In this document: piece by piece, positions 43,649 through 55,360 of the stretch | How the letters are laid out: each line of letters opens with the position of its first letter | How positions within the stretch are numbered: the first letter of the stretch is position 1 | Assembly: GCA_001465935.1 (NCBI GenBank) | Contig: LNKV01000020.1 | Location: 441,252 to 505,251 of the forward strand | Direction of reading: 5' to 3' | From: Clarireedia homoeocarpa | Lineage: Eukaryota; Ascomycota; Leotiomycetes; Helotiales; Rutstroemiaceae | DNA: 64,000 nt | Made by a program: the position numbers and the translations under genes | Notes under the pieces: model-generated | What the model was told of the DNA's origin: nothing | What the model saw: only the letters and a program-made list of their open reading frames with translations | Database searches by the model: none

Positions 43649-44055
43649 TCAGATGCGATGCTCCTTTGGTGCTATATCAACTACTCCTATTTGCCGGCCA
43701 CCCCAGGTAGTCTGGAATAGTTGGTATAATATCAAAAAGGGCAACGTTCTGAGACTCACCAGATACGCGTCAACTGTATTCTTGGTAAAGTCTTTGCGGG
43801 GAAGAACCTTAACGTGAGGGCAAGCTTGCGGTCCAATCGCGACGAAGAGCTGCCCGCTATATACCTGGCCTTTTTTATCGCCCTTTCTGAAATACTTAAA
43901 CTTATGTCCCATGATAATCTCTCCGTCTTCAGTGAAGCCCGGTTTCCCCGCATTCAGTTTGTTTAATTCGTAAGGGTCCGTACTAATTTCGGCGCTACCT
44001 GTGCCGTTGCCTGCATCGAAGAAAACTTTTGCGGCGTGGCGGTGGTCTTCAGCGG
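43649..44055 (-). pseudogene. Unidentified gene fragment abutting the Copia LTR
   Basis: The reverse strand is open from the LTR side and reads KVFFDAGNGTGSAEISTDPY, FTEDGEIIMGHKFKYF and VYSGQLFVAIGPQACPHV, a balanced protein-like composition. A 48-bp GT-AG intron (43759-43712) can be removed, with a stop at 43649. The 5' part of the gene is missing, apparently replaced by LTR sequence. I do not recognise the family. Confidence 0.35.
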
Positions 44056-44444
44056 GTAGTACACTAAGTGTAGTACTTATAGGCTTCAATGGATTTAACA
44101 ATAGGTGCAAACGATACTTCATTCGACTGTCTTGGTTATCTTGCTTACTATCTACAGTGGGAAGGACTAGCTATATTTATAGGCTTTTCAAGCCAATTGC
44201 TTTAAGCCTCTCAAGCCTATTTGTAAGCCTATTCTACAGGCTTTGCAATCCTAAAGTTATACATTCTATAGGCCTCGCAATCCCGAAGTTATATATTCTA
44301 TAGGCTTCGCAATCCTGAAGTTATATATTCTACAGGCTTCGCAAGCCTGAAGTTATATATTCTACAAACCTAATCCATCACTACGACATTCAGTTTAGAG
44401 TAATAGACCTATATCCCACCTACCCCACTTTAGTGGTTCCAACA
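44056..44444 (-). repeat. 3' LTR of the Copia element
   Basis: On the reverse strand it starts TGTTGGAACCACT directly after the purine run AGGAAGGGGGC. A TATA-like CCTATAAATATAGC is followed by CCTTCCCACTGTAGATAG, shared with the solo LTR at 27172. The middle has four short repeats of the type GTAGAATATATAACTTCAGG (44235-44370). The inner end near 44056 is approximate. Confidence 0.65.
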
Positions 44445-44455
44445 GCCCCCTTCCT
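44445..44455 (-). other. Polypurine tract of the Copia element
   Basis: The reverse strand reads AGGAAGGGGGC immediately before the LTR, the expected site for plus-strand DNA priming. This fixes the element's orientation and the LTR edge. Confidence 0.7.
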
Positions 44456-44481
44456 GACTACTGTAGATACTCTCTAGCACT

Positions 44482-44960
44482 TTATTCTAGGTTTATTAGC
44501 CTCTGAATATATCTCTTAAATACTGCTAACAGCAAGAACTTAGTTAGTACGTCTGCTAGTATATCCTCAGTTGAGCAGTATACTATAGTGACTTTGCTAT
44601 AAGCTATAAGGTCTCTAATATAATAGTACCGGACCTCTATATACTTTGTCCTGCTATAGGCTATAGAGTCCTTAGCCAGGGCGATATATCCTTGATTATC
44701 ACTAAGTATAGGCACCTCCAGGTGGTCCCCTAGGTACTGAGGCCTGTCCACCTCCCTAATTAGGGCCCGTAGCTACTGGCCTTGCTTACTAGCTTCGAAT
44801 AAGGCTATATACTCAGCTTCAGTAGTGGATAGGCTCACATAGCGCTGTTTAACTGAGTTCCAGATAACCGGTCCCCTTAATAATAAGTACAAACACCCTG
44901 AAACCGACCGTCTGTCAGTTGTATCCCCGGCATAGTCGGTGTCGCAGTACCCCTGTAATA
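44482..44960 (-). pseudogene. Copia RNase H region
   Basis: The reverse-strand frame has GYCDTDYAGDTTDRRSVSG, VSLSTTEAEYIAL, LSDNQGYIALAKD, RTKYIEVRYYYIRDL and DILADVLTK, which are the successive RNase H motifs of Copia polyproteins with acidic active-site residues kept. One in-frame TAG interrupts it after SKQGQ. The domain ends at a stop at 44482, shortly before the polypurine tract. Confidence 0.85.
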
Positions 44961-45073
44961 TAGGATGCTGTAGCCAGTACCACCTTATTAGCTACAGGGT
45001 CGTACAGCCTGTACTGTCTAGCTGTAGGCATATAGCCTATAAGGACTATTTTCTTAGCGTTTGGGTCCAGCTT

Positions 45074-46171
45074 CTAGCGCCTCTCTTTAGGGATATAGGC
45101 GTACGCAACACACCCAAATGCCCGTAAGTGCCCTACATATGGCTTCCTGCCACTATATGCTTCTTCCGGGGTTATCCCCCCAGGCCCTATAGGAGTCCTG
45201 TTCCTCAAATAGCATACTGCATTAGCGGCTTCGGCCCAGAATTTAGTAGGCAACTGGGCATCCTGTAGCATTGACCTAGCTACAGTAATTAGGCTCCTGT
45301 TTAGCCTCTCAGATACCCCATTCTGCTCAGGCGTATAGGGAGTAGTAAACTCAAATTGCATCCCTGTAGCCGCTAATGCCTTCTCCAAGGCCCTGTATTC
45401 CGGGGCATTATCGCACCTAAGCTTCTTAAGCTTCAGGCTAGTCTCAGCTTCCACTCTGGCTCTGAATACCTGGAAAACCTCCCTGAGCTCCTTCCTCTCT
45501 TTAGTGAAGAAGACCTATGATTTCCGGGTATAGTCATCGGTAAATTTTAGCATATAGGCTTCCCCGGCCAGCCCGGGCGTACTATAGGGTCCCCAAAAGT
45601 CGCTAAATACCCTTTCCAAGGGCTTGGTACTATGCTCCGAAGGCTTCCTGTTTAGTACCCTCGCGGACTTAGAAGTGATGCATACTTCGCATGGCTCCCT
45701 TAGCCCCTTAATAGACCCCTTCAAGCCTGTAGTGACCTTATGCAGGTCCCGAATTGAGCCTGGACTTAAGTGTCCCAGCCGCCGATGCCACAGCATTGCT
45801 TCAGGGCTATTGGACTCCCGAACTGTTGCCTTCAGCGCCCCTGCACCTGGCTCTATAGTAGGTCCCTGAAGGACATACGCCTGGCCTACCCTGCAGGCTA
45901 TGCCTACTGTAGCGCCCTGGAACTTAATTAAAAGCTCCCTCTTTGAGCCTATAGTAGTCTCAATAGTCAGGCCCTTATTTTGTAACTGAAGCACTGAAAT
46001 AAGGGACTCAGCCAGCCCCGGAACATGCAACACGTCCAGCAGCCTAACTGGCCTAATTTGGCCCCGGACAAGAGTCTTTAGCCTGACTGTCCCCTGGCCT
46101 ATAGCCTGTATTATAGCCCCCGAGGCTGTAGCAACATCAATAGGCTCATGGAATAGTGCAACCGAGAGCAC
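45074..46171 (-). pseudogene. Copia GAG-pre-integrase and integrase region
   Basis: The N-terminal part has the GAG-pre-integrase zinc-binding pattern (LWHRRLGHLS, then CEVC). The integrase core keeps its catalytic triad: Asp in SDFWGPYST, Asp in CDNAPEYR, Glu in EQNGVSERLNR. A single in-frame TAG at about 45515-45517, after DDYTRKS, splits the two open parts; both lie in the same frame. Upstream, the protease active-site motif expected before LFHEPIDVATASG is missing, replaced by the inverted LTR-end segment. Confidence 0.85.
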
Positions 46172-46194
46172 TGAAACCCAGGAGACTCAGAGCC

Positions 46195-46290
46195 CCAAAA
46201 ATCAAGACAGTCGAATCAAGTATCAGTTGTACCTATCATTAAATCCATTGAAGCCTATAAGTACTACATACACATAGTGTATTACCCGCT
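46195..46290 (+). repeat. Inverted copy of the LTR-end sequence
   Basis: This segment resembles the reverse complement of 44030-44145, including AAGACAGTCGAAT, ATTGAAGCCTATAAGTACTA and ACCCGCTGAAGACC. The pair forms an inverted repeat inside the Copia element and marks a rearrangement or nested insertion. Confidence 0.65.
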
Positions 46291-46429
46291 GAAGACCGCC
46301 AAAACATTTGGGCGAGACGAATGGTTTGCTGATTGTCGCGCAAAAAATGGTCATGGCTTGTTCCAAATCTAATCCGATATTTTGAAACAGTCTTTTCCAC
46401 CATATTAGTTCTTTTCATTCCTTGTAAAC

Positions 46430-46998
46430 TGCTTGCCATCGCTCGATCCAGTGTTCGATACTCTGGTTTCCGTCATAGGTTCTCATTTGGGTGAACGTGT
46501 TGGCCAGTTCGAGTGTCCTGATGTAGTCTGTGGGCGCAAATCGCGACTTAAGCGCCGACAGCTTCGCCTATACTGTAAACTTGTCTTCAATATACACCTT
46601 ATTGCGATCTGTGACTGTATTTTCGATGGGTTGAGAACTTCTAGCTTGTTGATTTGGTTCTAGTATTATATCAACTGAATATCTTTAAATCGCTGATAAC
46701 TTATTTTGTACTCTTCCCTTTGTTCTGGAGAAAGAGCAATATAGGTAGTCGTATTGTTAAAATCACTGTAGTCTGATGCTTGTAGTGTAATTGGTTGTAG
46801 TAGTTCTTGCGCAATATCTGGATTGATTAAGTCCCAGATATTGAATCCAGTAACAGCGATAAATTTGATATTCGCAATCCAACACTTCCAGTCAGATAAA
46901 GTATCGAGAATTCGGAAGGTTGTTTTATTACTCCCTTCTGCTATTTTTGTAATATCGCAAATCGTAGTTGGTTTGGAAAATCGGTTCGTATTTGACAT
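46430..46998 (-). pseudogene. Copia gag fragment
   Basis: The frame from the ATG at 46998 reads TFRILDTLSDWKCWIANIKF and FNIWDLINPDIAQELL, typical of the N-terminal gag domain of fungal Copia elements. It stops at 46666. A second frame further on reads LSALKSRFAPTDYIRTLELA and SIEHWIERWQAVYKE, which is the following gag helix region. At least one frameshift or stop separates the parts, and no nucleocapsid zinc knuckle was seen. Confidence 0.75.
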
Positions 46999-47180
46999 AG
47001 CTTGCAAGCTTATATCCGTGTTGTAGTTTTTGGGATTTGGGTCAAGATTTGGGTTCGTTGTTCAAAAATTTGTGTTCGTTGGACTCGTGGTGGCGTCACT
47101 TTGTTGTCGAAATCGTGTTCAGAAACTGAGATAGATAATTCGATGCGGAATTTTCAAAGAGGGCTCATAACTGTAAAAAT

Positions 47181-47226
47181 TCCAAAAGTGACGCCACTTC
47201 TAGAGAAGTGACAATTACGGCTTATA
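47181..47226 (-). repeat. Dispersed 46-bp palindromic motif, copy 2
   Basis: Inverse-oriented partner of 14940-14985, differing at few positions. It lies between the gag 5' flank and the end of the PD-(D/E)XK pseudogene. Confidence 0.6.
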
Positions 47227-47246
47227 CTTTACATGTAGAGAGACCC

Positions 47247-48696
47247 TCAATCAGTACAAGGCATCAGCACTTCATCCCTCAGCCATGGCCAGTACTTGTC
47301 CTCCGCGAAAGCAATTGCTCTTTTCAGCAATCGCAAAACTTTGAAGACACCAACCACATCTCTAGTGTCTGTGTTTGCGACTCTCCACGGCCCGATAACA
47401 TTCTGTTCTCCGATATTAGCTTAGTTTAGCAACCAACCGAGTAGGATCGATCTCTTTTCATCCAAATCTGATACTCACAACAACATCTTTCTCATTCCCT
47501 TGCGTCGTGTAAACGATATACGTGTACCAATCGTGCCCGATGACCGTCCATCCGACAGTTGGATAAAGGTCCTCAGGTGGCCTCTCATCCAGTTCACCGA
47601 AACGCCGCAGGTTTTGCAGCCCTGCGGCGAACCAAACCGCAAGCTGGATCAGGGCTTCGTCGTTCCCGCCATTCCCTGGTTTTACCTCGATGCCTGAGAA
47701 AAGCGCCTGTCCCATTGTCTCGGCGTCTTTTGTCTGACTGATACAACCGCTCACATTCGTTAGGGCGAGACGATCATATAGATCGGAAATTTGAGGTACA
47801 TCAGATCGAAAAGCAAACGTATAGTCTGTCCTTTTGTCGACTCGCTGGTTCGGATACGTGATCGGTAGTAGACTCTGTTTTATCGGCTAGCTTTGGCTGT
47901 ACAGAATATATAGTCAGCGTTGAAAGGTATTAGTTAGGAAGTTTGCTTTATATTGAATCGAGACTTACACGTTTGTAATTTTTAGCATAGAGGTTCCCTC
48001 TATAGCTAAATTCAACAGGGGAGAAACGACTTCACTGCACCATGTGTTTTTATCGCTCTAGTTCATTCCGCACATTCTGCTCGCAGTTAATATATTCAAT
48101 ATACTATGCCACAATGTATTCAGCTCTAACGTCGACCGCGTATCCATTTCATTATATGTAGAGCTTGGAATCGCAGATGCTATGGAAGGATAGGTTGCAA
48201 GAATTTAAGGCTGTAGATGGGCCCGTTAGCAGCAGCGCGACTAAGAAGAAACTAGCCTTCCCTTCAAGCCACCCGGTATCATTCCACTCTCCAAGTCGTC
48301 CATGAGAGTGGATTGCAGATCGAGCGCGCGCTGGGGCAAAATTACGGCCGAGGGAATATCGAAGAGTATGGAAAAAGGCTTCGCTAGGCGTAAGAATCTA
48401 AACAGGCCTCGTACAGGGCTCGTTTCTCGCTCTCCGCGAGATTGCGGGTACGAAAGTCTTGTTCTATCAGATGATTCTGTGATCCTAGCGGCTGAAGCGC
48501 TCTCCTCGGGGGTTATCCCATCATCATCAACACGTCGACGCTTTTGAGGGCTACGAGATCGAGATCCAGATATGGCAGTTAATGATGGAGGTGTAAGAGG
48601 TTTCTCAGGTATCAAATGACTCTCTGGTGGCTGATCGGTACATGATTCTAGCCACCTGTCAATATAGTGTTGAATATCCATACTGTTAATCGACAA
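47247..48696 (-). pseudogene. PD-(D/E)XK nuclease-like pseudogene
   Basis: The reverse strand starts DIQHYIDRWLESC at 48696, with PSLTAISGSRSRSPQKRRR, the usual N-terminus of a large fungal PD-(D/E)XK-like family. Later blocks are TWCSEVVSPLLNLAIEG, then VDKRTDYTFAF, the nuclease-like FSGIEVKPGNGGNDEALIQL and TVGWTVIGHDWYTYI, and finally VVGVFKVLRLLKRAI and YWPWLRDEV before a stop at 47247. The order is that of intact relatives, so the Copia element next door did not split it. Stops at 48239, 48224 and 48206 could lie in an intron with a CTAACG branch and a CATAG acceptor but a weak donor; TAG at 48058-48060 lies inside a conserved block. All four could come from CA to TA changes, as repeat-induced point mutation makes. 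Confidence 0.7.
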
Positions 48697-49899
48697 ACTT
48701 CCAGGTTGTTACACTGTTTGAAGATACTTATTGCTTCAGTAGTACTTGCTTGCTAGATATTTTATTATAACTGTTTTATGATTGTTGCTTTGGCAACAAT
48801 CTAAAGCCGAACTGCTAAGCTCTTATCACGTGTAAACCTACTAAATTGATCTACTCCCACCAGCTACTTTAAAATTCCGTTATACACATGATGCAATAAA
48901 GTCAAATCAATTACCCTTCTCAAACCAACATTCCAGAGAACCCAAGATATCATTAGCATTCTAAATATCAACCTATTATTTCTATACCGAAAAGCCTTTC
49001 CGGCGTAGAAAAAAGAAGGTTGCTTACTCTACTTAGATATAATATCTTAAAATCAATTACTCTTCTTAAACTAATTAATATCGACCTATTTATTATTTCT
49101 GCACCGCACACCTTCTCTCTCTCTCTCTCTCGTACACCAAAAACAAGTAAGAGTGTACAGTAGTTCAATACTCCTACTATAGCCAGCTAGCCGCCCTACT
49201 CTCTTACAACTAACTAATTATCCACCCCCGCCCCCTTTTATACTCCGCGTCCTGACTCCCGAGGAGCTAACTAGCTGCTGTTAGTATTTAGTTATAAGCT
49301 AGCTATTCGATTACTGTAGTAGTTAGTTCTTTATTTATATTATATTATATCTATTGTGCATTTCGCTGTTTTTGGCTTGTATATAGAACACTTGTTTATT
49401 ATTTATTGTGTTAAACAAAGCTATATTATATTATATATATAGTAAGCCGTCTATATACTTACTGTAATAGTTTTACAAGTCTTAGCTACTAGTTCTAAAT
49501 CAAGCAGTTGAAAAGATAGATATACGGTAGTAAAGTTGTATGTGTATATATATGCAACCACGTACGAATCGTCACATTTGCACACCGAAATCATGTACTA
49601 CATTACACTTCAATAGAAAAACATATTCTGAATTTATAAATTTCTAGGAAAACTCTATGCAATGCTCTGTATAATATCATATCCTATCTGAACCCTCAAC
49701 GCCACAATTTTTCTTTTCACTCATCTCATCGTTCCCGTATGCAAAATCCAAATCGTTATCAAAAAAAAAATCAAATCAACCAAAGGAAAGCTGCGCTGCG
49801 CTTTTACCAACGCTGCTATGCTAAAAGACAAATAAAACAACTGAATTAGGTCTAATCCAGCCTCGTAACCACAGCCGACGTAAGAATCCCCCATCTCAC
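48697..49899. other. AT-rich intergenic region
   Basis: About 1.2 kb, rich in TATATA, TTATA and CTAGCT motifs, with a (tc)n run near 49112-49130. It looks mutation-degraded. No gene seen. Confidence 0.45.
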
Positions 49900-52800
49900 T
49901 CAGCTCTCAAGAATCAGCGCTTCCAACTTCGATCTCTCACCACTCTCCTCCACCATCCCCTTAAACACACCTCCCTCCTTCCCTATCAAATCCCTCGGCG
50001 TACCAAACTCAATGACCTTCCCTTCTCCCATCACCAGAATCTTATCGAAATCTGCAATCGTGCTAAGACGATGCGCAATGACGATCAAAGTGCTATCGTT
50101 GAACTCCTGTCTAATGCTACGTTGGATTAGGGCATCAGTTTCCATATCGACGGCCGAGGTAGCTTCGTCTAGGACCATGATCTTAGGGTGCGAGACGATG
50201 GCGCGAGCGAGACAGAGGAGCTGGCGTTGGCCTTGGGAGAGGTTGAGGCCGCCTTCGGTGATCGGTGATGTTAGGGATTTAAAGATATTCTTATTCTTCT
50301 GAAGCGTTGGGGTCGAGGTTCCAGATGCCGAGGGAGTGCTTGCGCCAGTCGGTGGGATGAGTTGAACACGTTCTAGAGCGTCGTAGAGTTCGGAATCGTT
50401 GTGGTCATCGAAAGCATCAAGGTTGGTTCGAACGGTACCGGAGAAGAGGACGGGGTCTTGTGGAATGATAGCCAAGCGAGAACGCAGAGAGTGTAAATTG
50501 ATCTTGGAAATATCAAGACCGTCAATGAGAATGCTTCCTTGCGTGGCTTCGAGGAATCGGAAGAGTGCGAGTGTCAATGATGATTTTCCTGCACCAGTGC
50601 GTCCTACCACTCCTACTCGCTCGTTGCGCTCAACGCGGAATGTAAGGCCTTTGAGCACTGGTGGGAGGTCCGGTGCGTAACCTACAACAAGATCGTTGAC
50701 CTCGAGGCGACCTTCCGTCGGCCAGGCTGCTGGTGGGTCCGCTCCTTCAAGTGATTCCGTCTTCAAATTCGAGTACTCAATAATACGTTCAGCTGCGTTC
50801 ATGTTAAGCTCCAAGTTAGTATAATGACGAATCGACCACATAACCGTTTCTCCATAAGCAAGTGCAAAAGACAAGGCGAAACCAGCAAGCGAGGCATCGA
50901 TCTCTGGGATGAGAATGATAACAGCTGCGACGATAGTGGCGAAAAATCCTCCGATAAAAGACATGCGCCATCCCATCCAGCGGTTGAAAACCCAAAGATG
51001 CCAGAAAGTGGTAGAATGATCATCAATCTTTGACCACATGCGTCGGATGTAGACATCGGTTTTATCAAAAGCTCGAATAGTACCAACACCCGTAAGAGCC
51101 GATCCAAATTGTTCAAAGATCGGTGATTTAGCCGTGGATTCAAGCCGCTTGACCTCTCGTGCACCTGGAAGGTATAAGAGTGCAACATAGATGCAAAGCG
51201 CTAAGAGCACAGTCGACATGATGAGAATATATGGCGAGACGAAAACCCTGTTGATGTGAGACAATGCATAAAGAAGAGTTTAGAGAAAACATACCCTGTG
51301 CAAATGATACCAATCAAGAGGAAGAAGTTATGAGCACCAAAGCCGATATCATTAGCCAATCTCCCATCAACAACATTGAAATCAGCCGTGAATCTGTTTA
51401 AGATTCTGCCAAGAGGGACGGTATCCATCCATCTCAGAGGCGTTCGGAGAACACAAAAGCAGAGGTTTTCGAAGAGTACTTTGGATGCGCGAATAGAACC
51501 AGTATAGATATAGAAGTAACGAAGAGTACCAAGAATAGCAGAGATGGCTGACAAACCAACGTAGACACTTAGATAATATGTGATATCGTGCTTTTGTGCG
51601 ACCCTTTCAGCTTGGAAACTGGAGTTCTGAGAGCTGGCGTAGTATGGAAGATGATTGGCCTGAACAGCGAATTGGTAAGAGTTGGTTGTGCTAGATTCTT
51701 CGTAACTGCCAGTCCAGACACGGAGCCACCATGAGCGTCCTAAACTGCATCAGCTTTTCTCGAACACAAGGAAAATAACATCATATCAACTTACCAGTGA
51801 TCAAACATTCCTGACACATGAAGGCAAATATAACGAGGATCCAGAATGGCCAACCTCCACTTGCCTTCAAGTAATCCAAGTAAACCTTACCCTTGACCCG
51901 TCCATGCTCACGACTTTCTTCTTCAACGAATTTCTTAGCATCCTGTTTCTTAGTATTGGTCTTAACCAGTGCCTCTCCGCTTGTACCGTCGTCATCGGAG
52001 CCATTAATGATGGTTGAAGATTCCGATTCCATGATTGGTGATTCATCTTGTTCGATTTGTTCCGGAGTTTCTTCATGACTGATGATGCTTTCGAGGGTCC
52101 CGGCCTCTTCGAGATCTTCCACAAAACCAGCACTCTCAACAGTTCCATCGCCCAGTTCAACAATATATTTAGCTTTAGCTTTACAGAGAGCAACGTGATG
52201 GGTAACCAAGATACGAGTGCGCCCAACACCAAGTTCGCCCGTAAGACCTTTTTCGTAGATGAATCGACCGACGTGTGAATCGACAGCGCTGAAAATATCG
52301 TCCAAGACCAATATACCGGCACGGGAATAGAGCGCACGAGCGAAAGTAACTCTCCATCTTTGGCCACCACTCAAATTAATACCATTGGCACCGATCTCAG
52401 TGTTCTCGCCATCCCCAAGAATTTCTAAATCCTTTCGTAGAGCACAAACTTCTATGACCTTTTCATAACGCTGCTCGTCGAGGGGCAAACCAAAGAGAAT
52501 ATTATCTTTAATGCTAGCGTTCTCGATCCATGGAATCTGGGCGACGAAAGCGATAGATGATGGAATAATCCAATTGTCCCTGTTTGCGAGATGATCGTGC
52601 CTCTCTTCAGGTCTGGGGCCTCGTGGAACTTTAACCGCACCGGAGATGATGTCGACTTCTCCGAGAATGGAGGCCAACATCAAACTTTTGCCTGTTCCAG
52701 TCTTACCGCTAATGACACTGAGCTCGCCATTGGGGAATGAGACATTGATGTTTCTCAGAACATATCTTTCATCACCATCAGTTTCATCTTCTCCTTCCGC

Positions 52801-54732
52801 GCATGGCCAAGCAATTGAAGCATTCTCGAAGGAAACATTGGGAGCATCACTGGTACTGGGAGAGATCTCGGCACCAGCCAGGTACCTTTGAATACGTTGG
52901 ATCGAAATGTATGAATCAATTAGATCAGTGGTAAGCTCGGGGACAACACTCAAGGTAACTTCAAGATTGACAAAAATACCAATAGCTGTGAAGGCGACAG
53001 AGGGTAAGAGGACCCCGTTGAGGCATGCATAGACGACCAAAGAAACGGCAGCAAGCGCGATTGGGCTCGTAATCCAACAGAAGAGCAACGCAGTATCATT
53101 CAAGTACACACTCCACTGTTCATCAAGCTCCCTCTTTCGGACCAATCCGATCTTGTTGCCCCAGTTATTTTCCAAGGCGGAGAACTTGATTTGCCGGATA
53201 CCTTGTAGCGCTTCTGTCACAACTGCCATCTTGAGATCGCGAATTTTCATGAGTCTATCTTGAGCGGCGGAGTAGCGTTTGCTGAAATAGATGTTGATCG
53301 GAATAGTCAAAGACATGGCCAGAATTCCTGCGAGTAGACTCTTCCATCCAATAATCATTATGAGGAAGGTGAACGAGACTGTTAGCTTAAAAACAGCACC
53401 AGGAAAGTAATTATTGTAGGAGCAGAAGTCAGATACTCGCTTAGCATCCACACCAATTAAGTTGACCGTCGACTGTTTTCCCTTGGGATCACTGTCGTCT
53501 TCTTCGTCCTCTTCTGGTTTGTCTGGTGCGGCTGATGTTTGCGCAGGTTCGCTTGTCTCTGGTGTAGCCTTCTTTCCAGTTCTGGCAGCACCTTTCACAT
53601 CCTTACGTCTCATCGCTTTCTGGAAAATCTGCGCCGACAACTGAGATCTGATAGGGATGGCAAGCTCTGCCCAAGAAATCCAGAACAACCATGACTCAAC
53701 CCATTCGCCCGCGTTAGTGACAATGAACAAGGTTACAACCCAAATGCAAGCATCGAATGAAACAGTATCCCCAGGTTGACGGTTCTCTAGGATTTGTAAA
53801 ATTTTGAAAATCACAAATTGAGGTGCAAAATTTCCGAAAGCTTGGAATAGAGTAAGAATCCATTGGATGATGAATGGTGACTTGTGAGCCAAGAAAACCT
53901 CAATCCAAAGCGATCTAGGATGCTCGTTTTCCGCCCAAGCTTGGCTGAGATCTTTTGCTCTGGTGTTATGATCCATCTTCGGTAGATCGCTCAGCTCTAA
54001 ACGTTTGTTCTTGGTAGCTAGAGCAAGTACCCTGCTGCACCAGGAGAATGTATACTTCTCGAGCGCAGAAACAGACAGCATACCATCTACAGGATGCGCA
54101 TCGTAAGTGACGTGAGGGCGACGAGGGAAAGTCACGGCTGAAAAAGCCGCAGAAATGGCGAGCACTAGTTGCGAAATGCGAAGCCAGAACATTGCAGTTG
54201 GACCAAAAGTACCCTCTGCTGAGTCATCTTGCGCGAGGAGGCCATCTTGGAAGAGCAGCACGGCGAAGAGGCAGACACTTGAAACTAAAGTGTAGGTGCC
54301 AATAGTGTAGCTTTTGGTGGGAGCTCTATTGATCGCAGTGCTTGCTGCTTGAATGAGAATACACGCCTGTGAAAATGTCAGCACTTTAAATGGCTATTGC
54401 TAGGTAATATTCTGACGTACCCATTGCCCCACGTTGATCCAATTCTCAACCATCATCCCATCGGGATGGAAAAGTGCTAGAATAGCGAGAGCGATAGAAG
54501 TTCCTAGTCCAAGAATTGTAGAGATTATGAGGATTGTCTTGGGAATCTTGGTTGAAAAGGCAGCAATTGTTTCTTCAGTCGCCACCCCATCTTTATCGCT
54601 GTAAGAAGTCCATTTCTGCTCCTTGGCTCGGAAATGGGAAAGGGTAGAGATTGCAGAAGGAAATGTGAAGCCGACGACAACGACTGAGCTGCAGAAAGCA
54701 GCAGCAAGGGATCCCGAATCGTACTCGAGCAT
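49900..54732 (-). CDS. ABC transporter, subfamily C (MRP-like)
   Basis: Reverse-strand exons 54732-54421, 54366-51795, 51739-51295 and 51247-49900 give 1558 residues, full length for an ABCC transporter. An N-terminal membrane domain precedes the usual TMD1-NBD1-TMD2-NBD2. NBD1 has Walker A GKTGTGKS (about 656), signature LSGGQRW (about 768) and Walker B ILVLDDIF, with Asp in place of the catalytic Glu, as is common in MRP-type NBD1. NBD2 has GRTGAGKSS (about 1324), LSQGQRQ (about 1444) and IMVLDEATSAVD, a complete catalytic site. An acidic, Ser-rich linker follows NBD1. Such pumps move glutathione or lipid conjugates, metabolites or drugs across vacuolar or plasma membranes; the substrate is not evident. 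Introns are 47-55 bp. Confidence 0.93.
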
Positions 54733-55277
54733 CTTGAATTGCCTATTTACGAGTGGAAATTGGCGGGGGAATTGAAGAGCATTCTACGGTCAACACCGTG
54801 GATTGACTAAGTTTTCAAATTTCTGCTCTCAATTTCGTGAATAGTCCTGAGGTCTTTAAGAGATGTAAATGGGCAGAAGCAATGGAAGAGGCTGGAGCAG
54901 TTTTTTTCTAAAAGCCTTTCCTTCCCCTCAAGTTTGTAGGGAATTATTGAGTGAATAGTTTCAATGACTCCCCTCCCAAGGCCTTATGCGGAGTGGGAGA
55001 TAGTACAGATGAGCCAAGCCAAGAAGAGATTCAGCGATGGAGGTTTGACTCATTCGGCAAGGGTTTTTCCTAAGGTGCATGCACTTTGGGACTTTGAATT
55101 ATGGTGGTGGTGGAGTGAAAGCGGTCAACTGGATTGGGAAGCTGGGTATTAGGACGATCAGATAACTGTTCAGGATTTGATGATATTTTTTTTTTTTTGT
55201 TTTTCTGTCTTGAAAGCGGTTGTTGCGCCGAGTACTCTTTTCGTGTATGGAAAAGAAAGAAAAGAAGCACGATTGTT

Positions 55278-55360
55278 GAGGAGGAGGAGGAGGAGGAGGA
55301 AGAGGAAGAGGAAGAGGAGGAAGAAGAGGAGGAGGAGAAGAAGAAGGAGGAGGAGGAAAT
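55278..55360 (+). repeat. (gag)n/(gaa)n purine tract
   Basis: About 80 bp of almost pure purine triplets on the plus strand, capable of triplex formation. It lies in the 5' flank of the ABC transporter gene. Confidence 0.85.

Larger units (their letters stand above)
44056..46998 (-). mobile_element. Rearranged Ty1/Copia retrotransposon without reverse transcriptase
   Basis: Reading on the reverse strand: a gag start (46998), a GAG-pre-integrase and integrase region (46171-45074), an RNase H region (about 44960-44482), a polypurine tract and a 3' LTR starting TGTTGGAACCACT at 44444. The Copia order is integrase, reverse transcriptase, RNase H. Here the integrase tail (KKIVLIGYMPTARQYRLYDP) passes almost directly into RNase H (GYCDTDYAGD), so the reverse transcriptase is deleted. 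A segment of LTR-end sequence lies inverted at about 46195-46290 between gag and integrase. No 5' LTR was found in the expected place. The element is dead and could only be mobilised by others, if at all. Confidence 0.8.
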
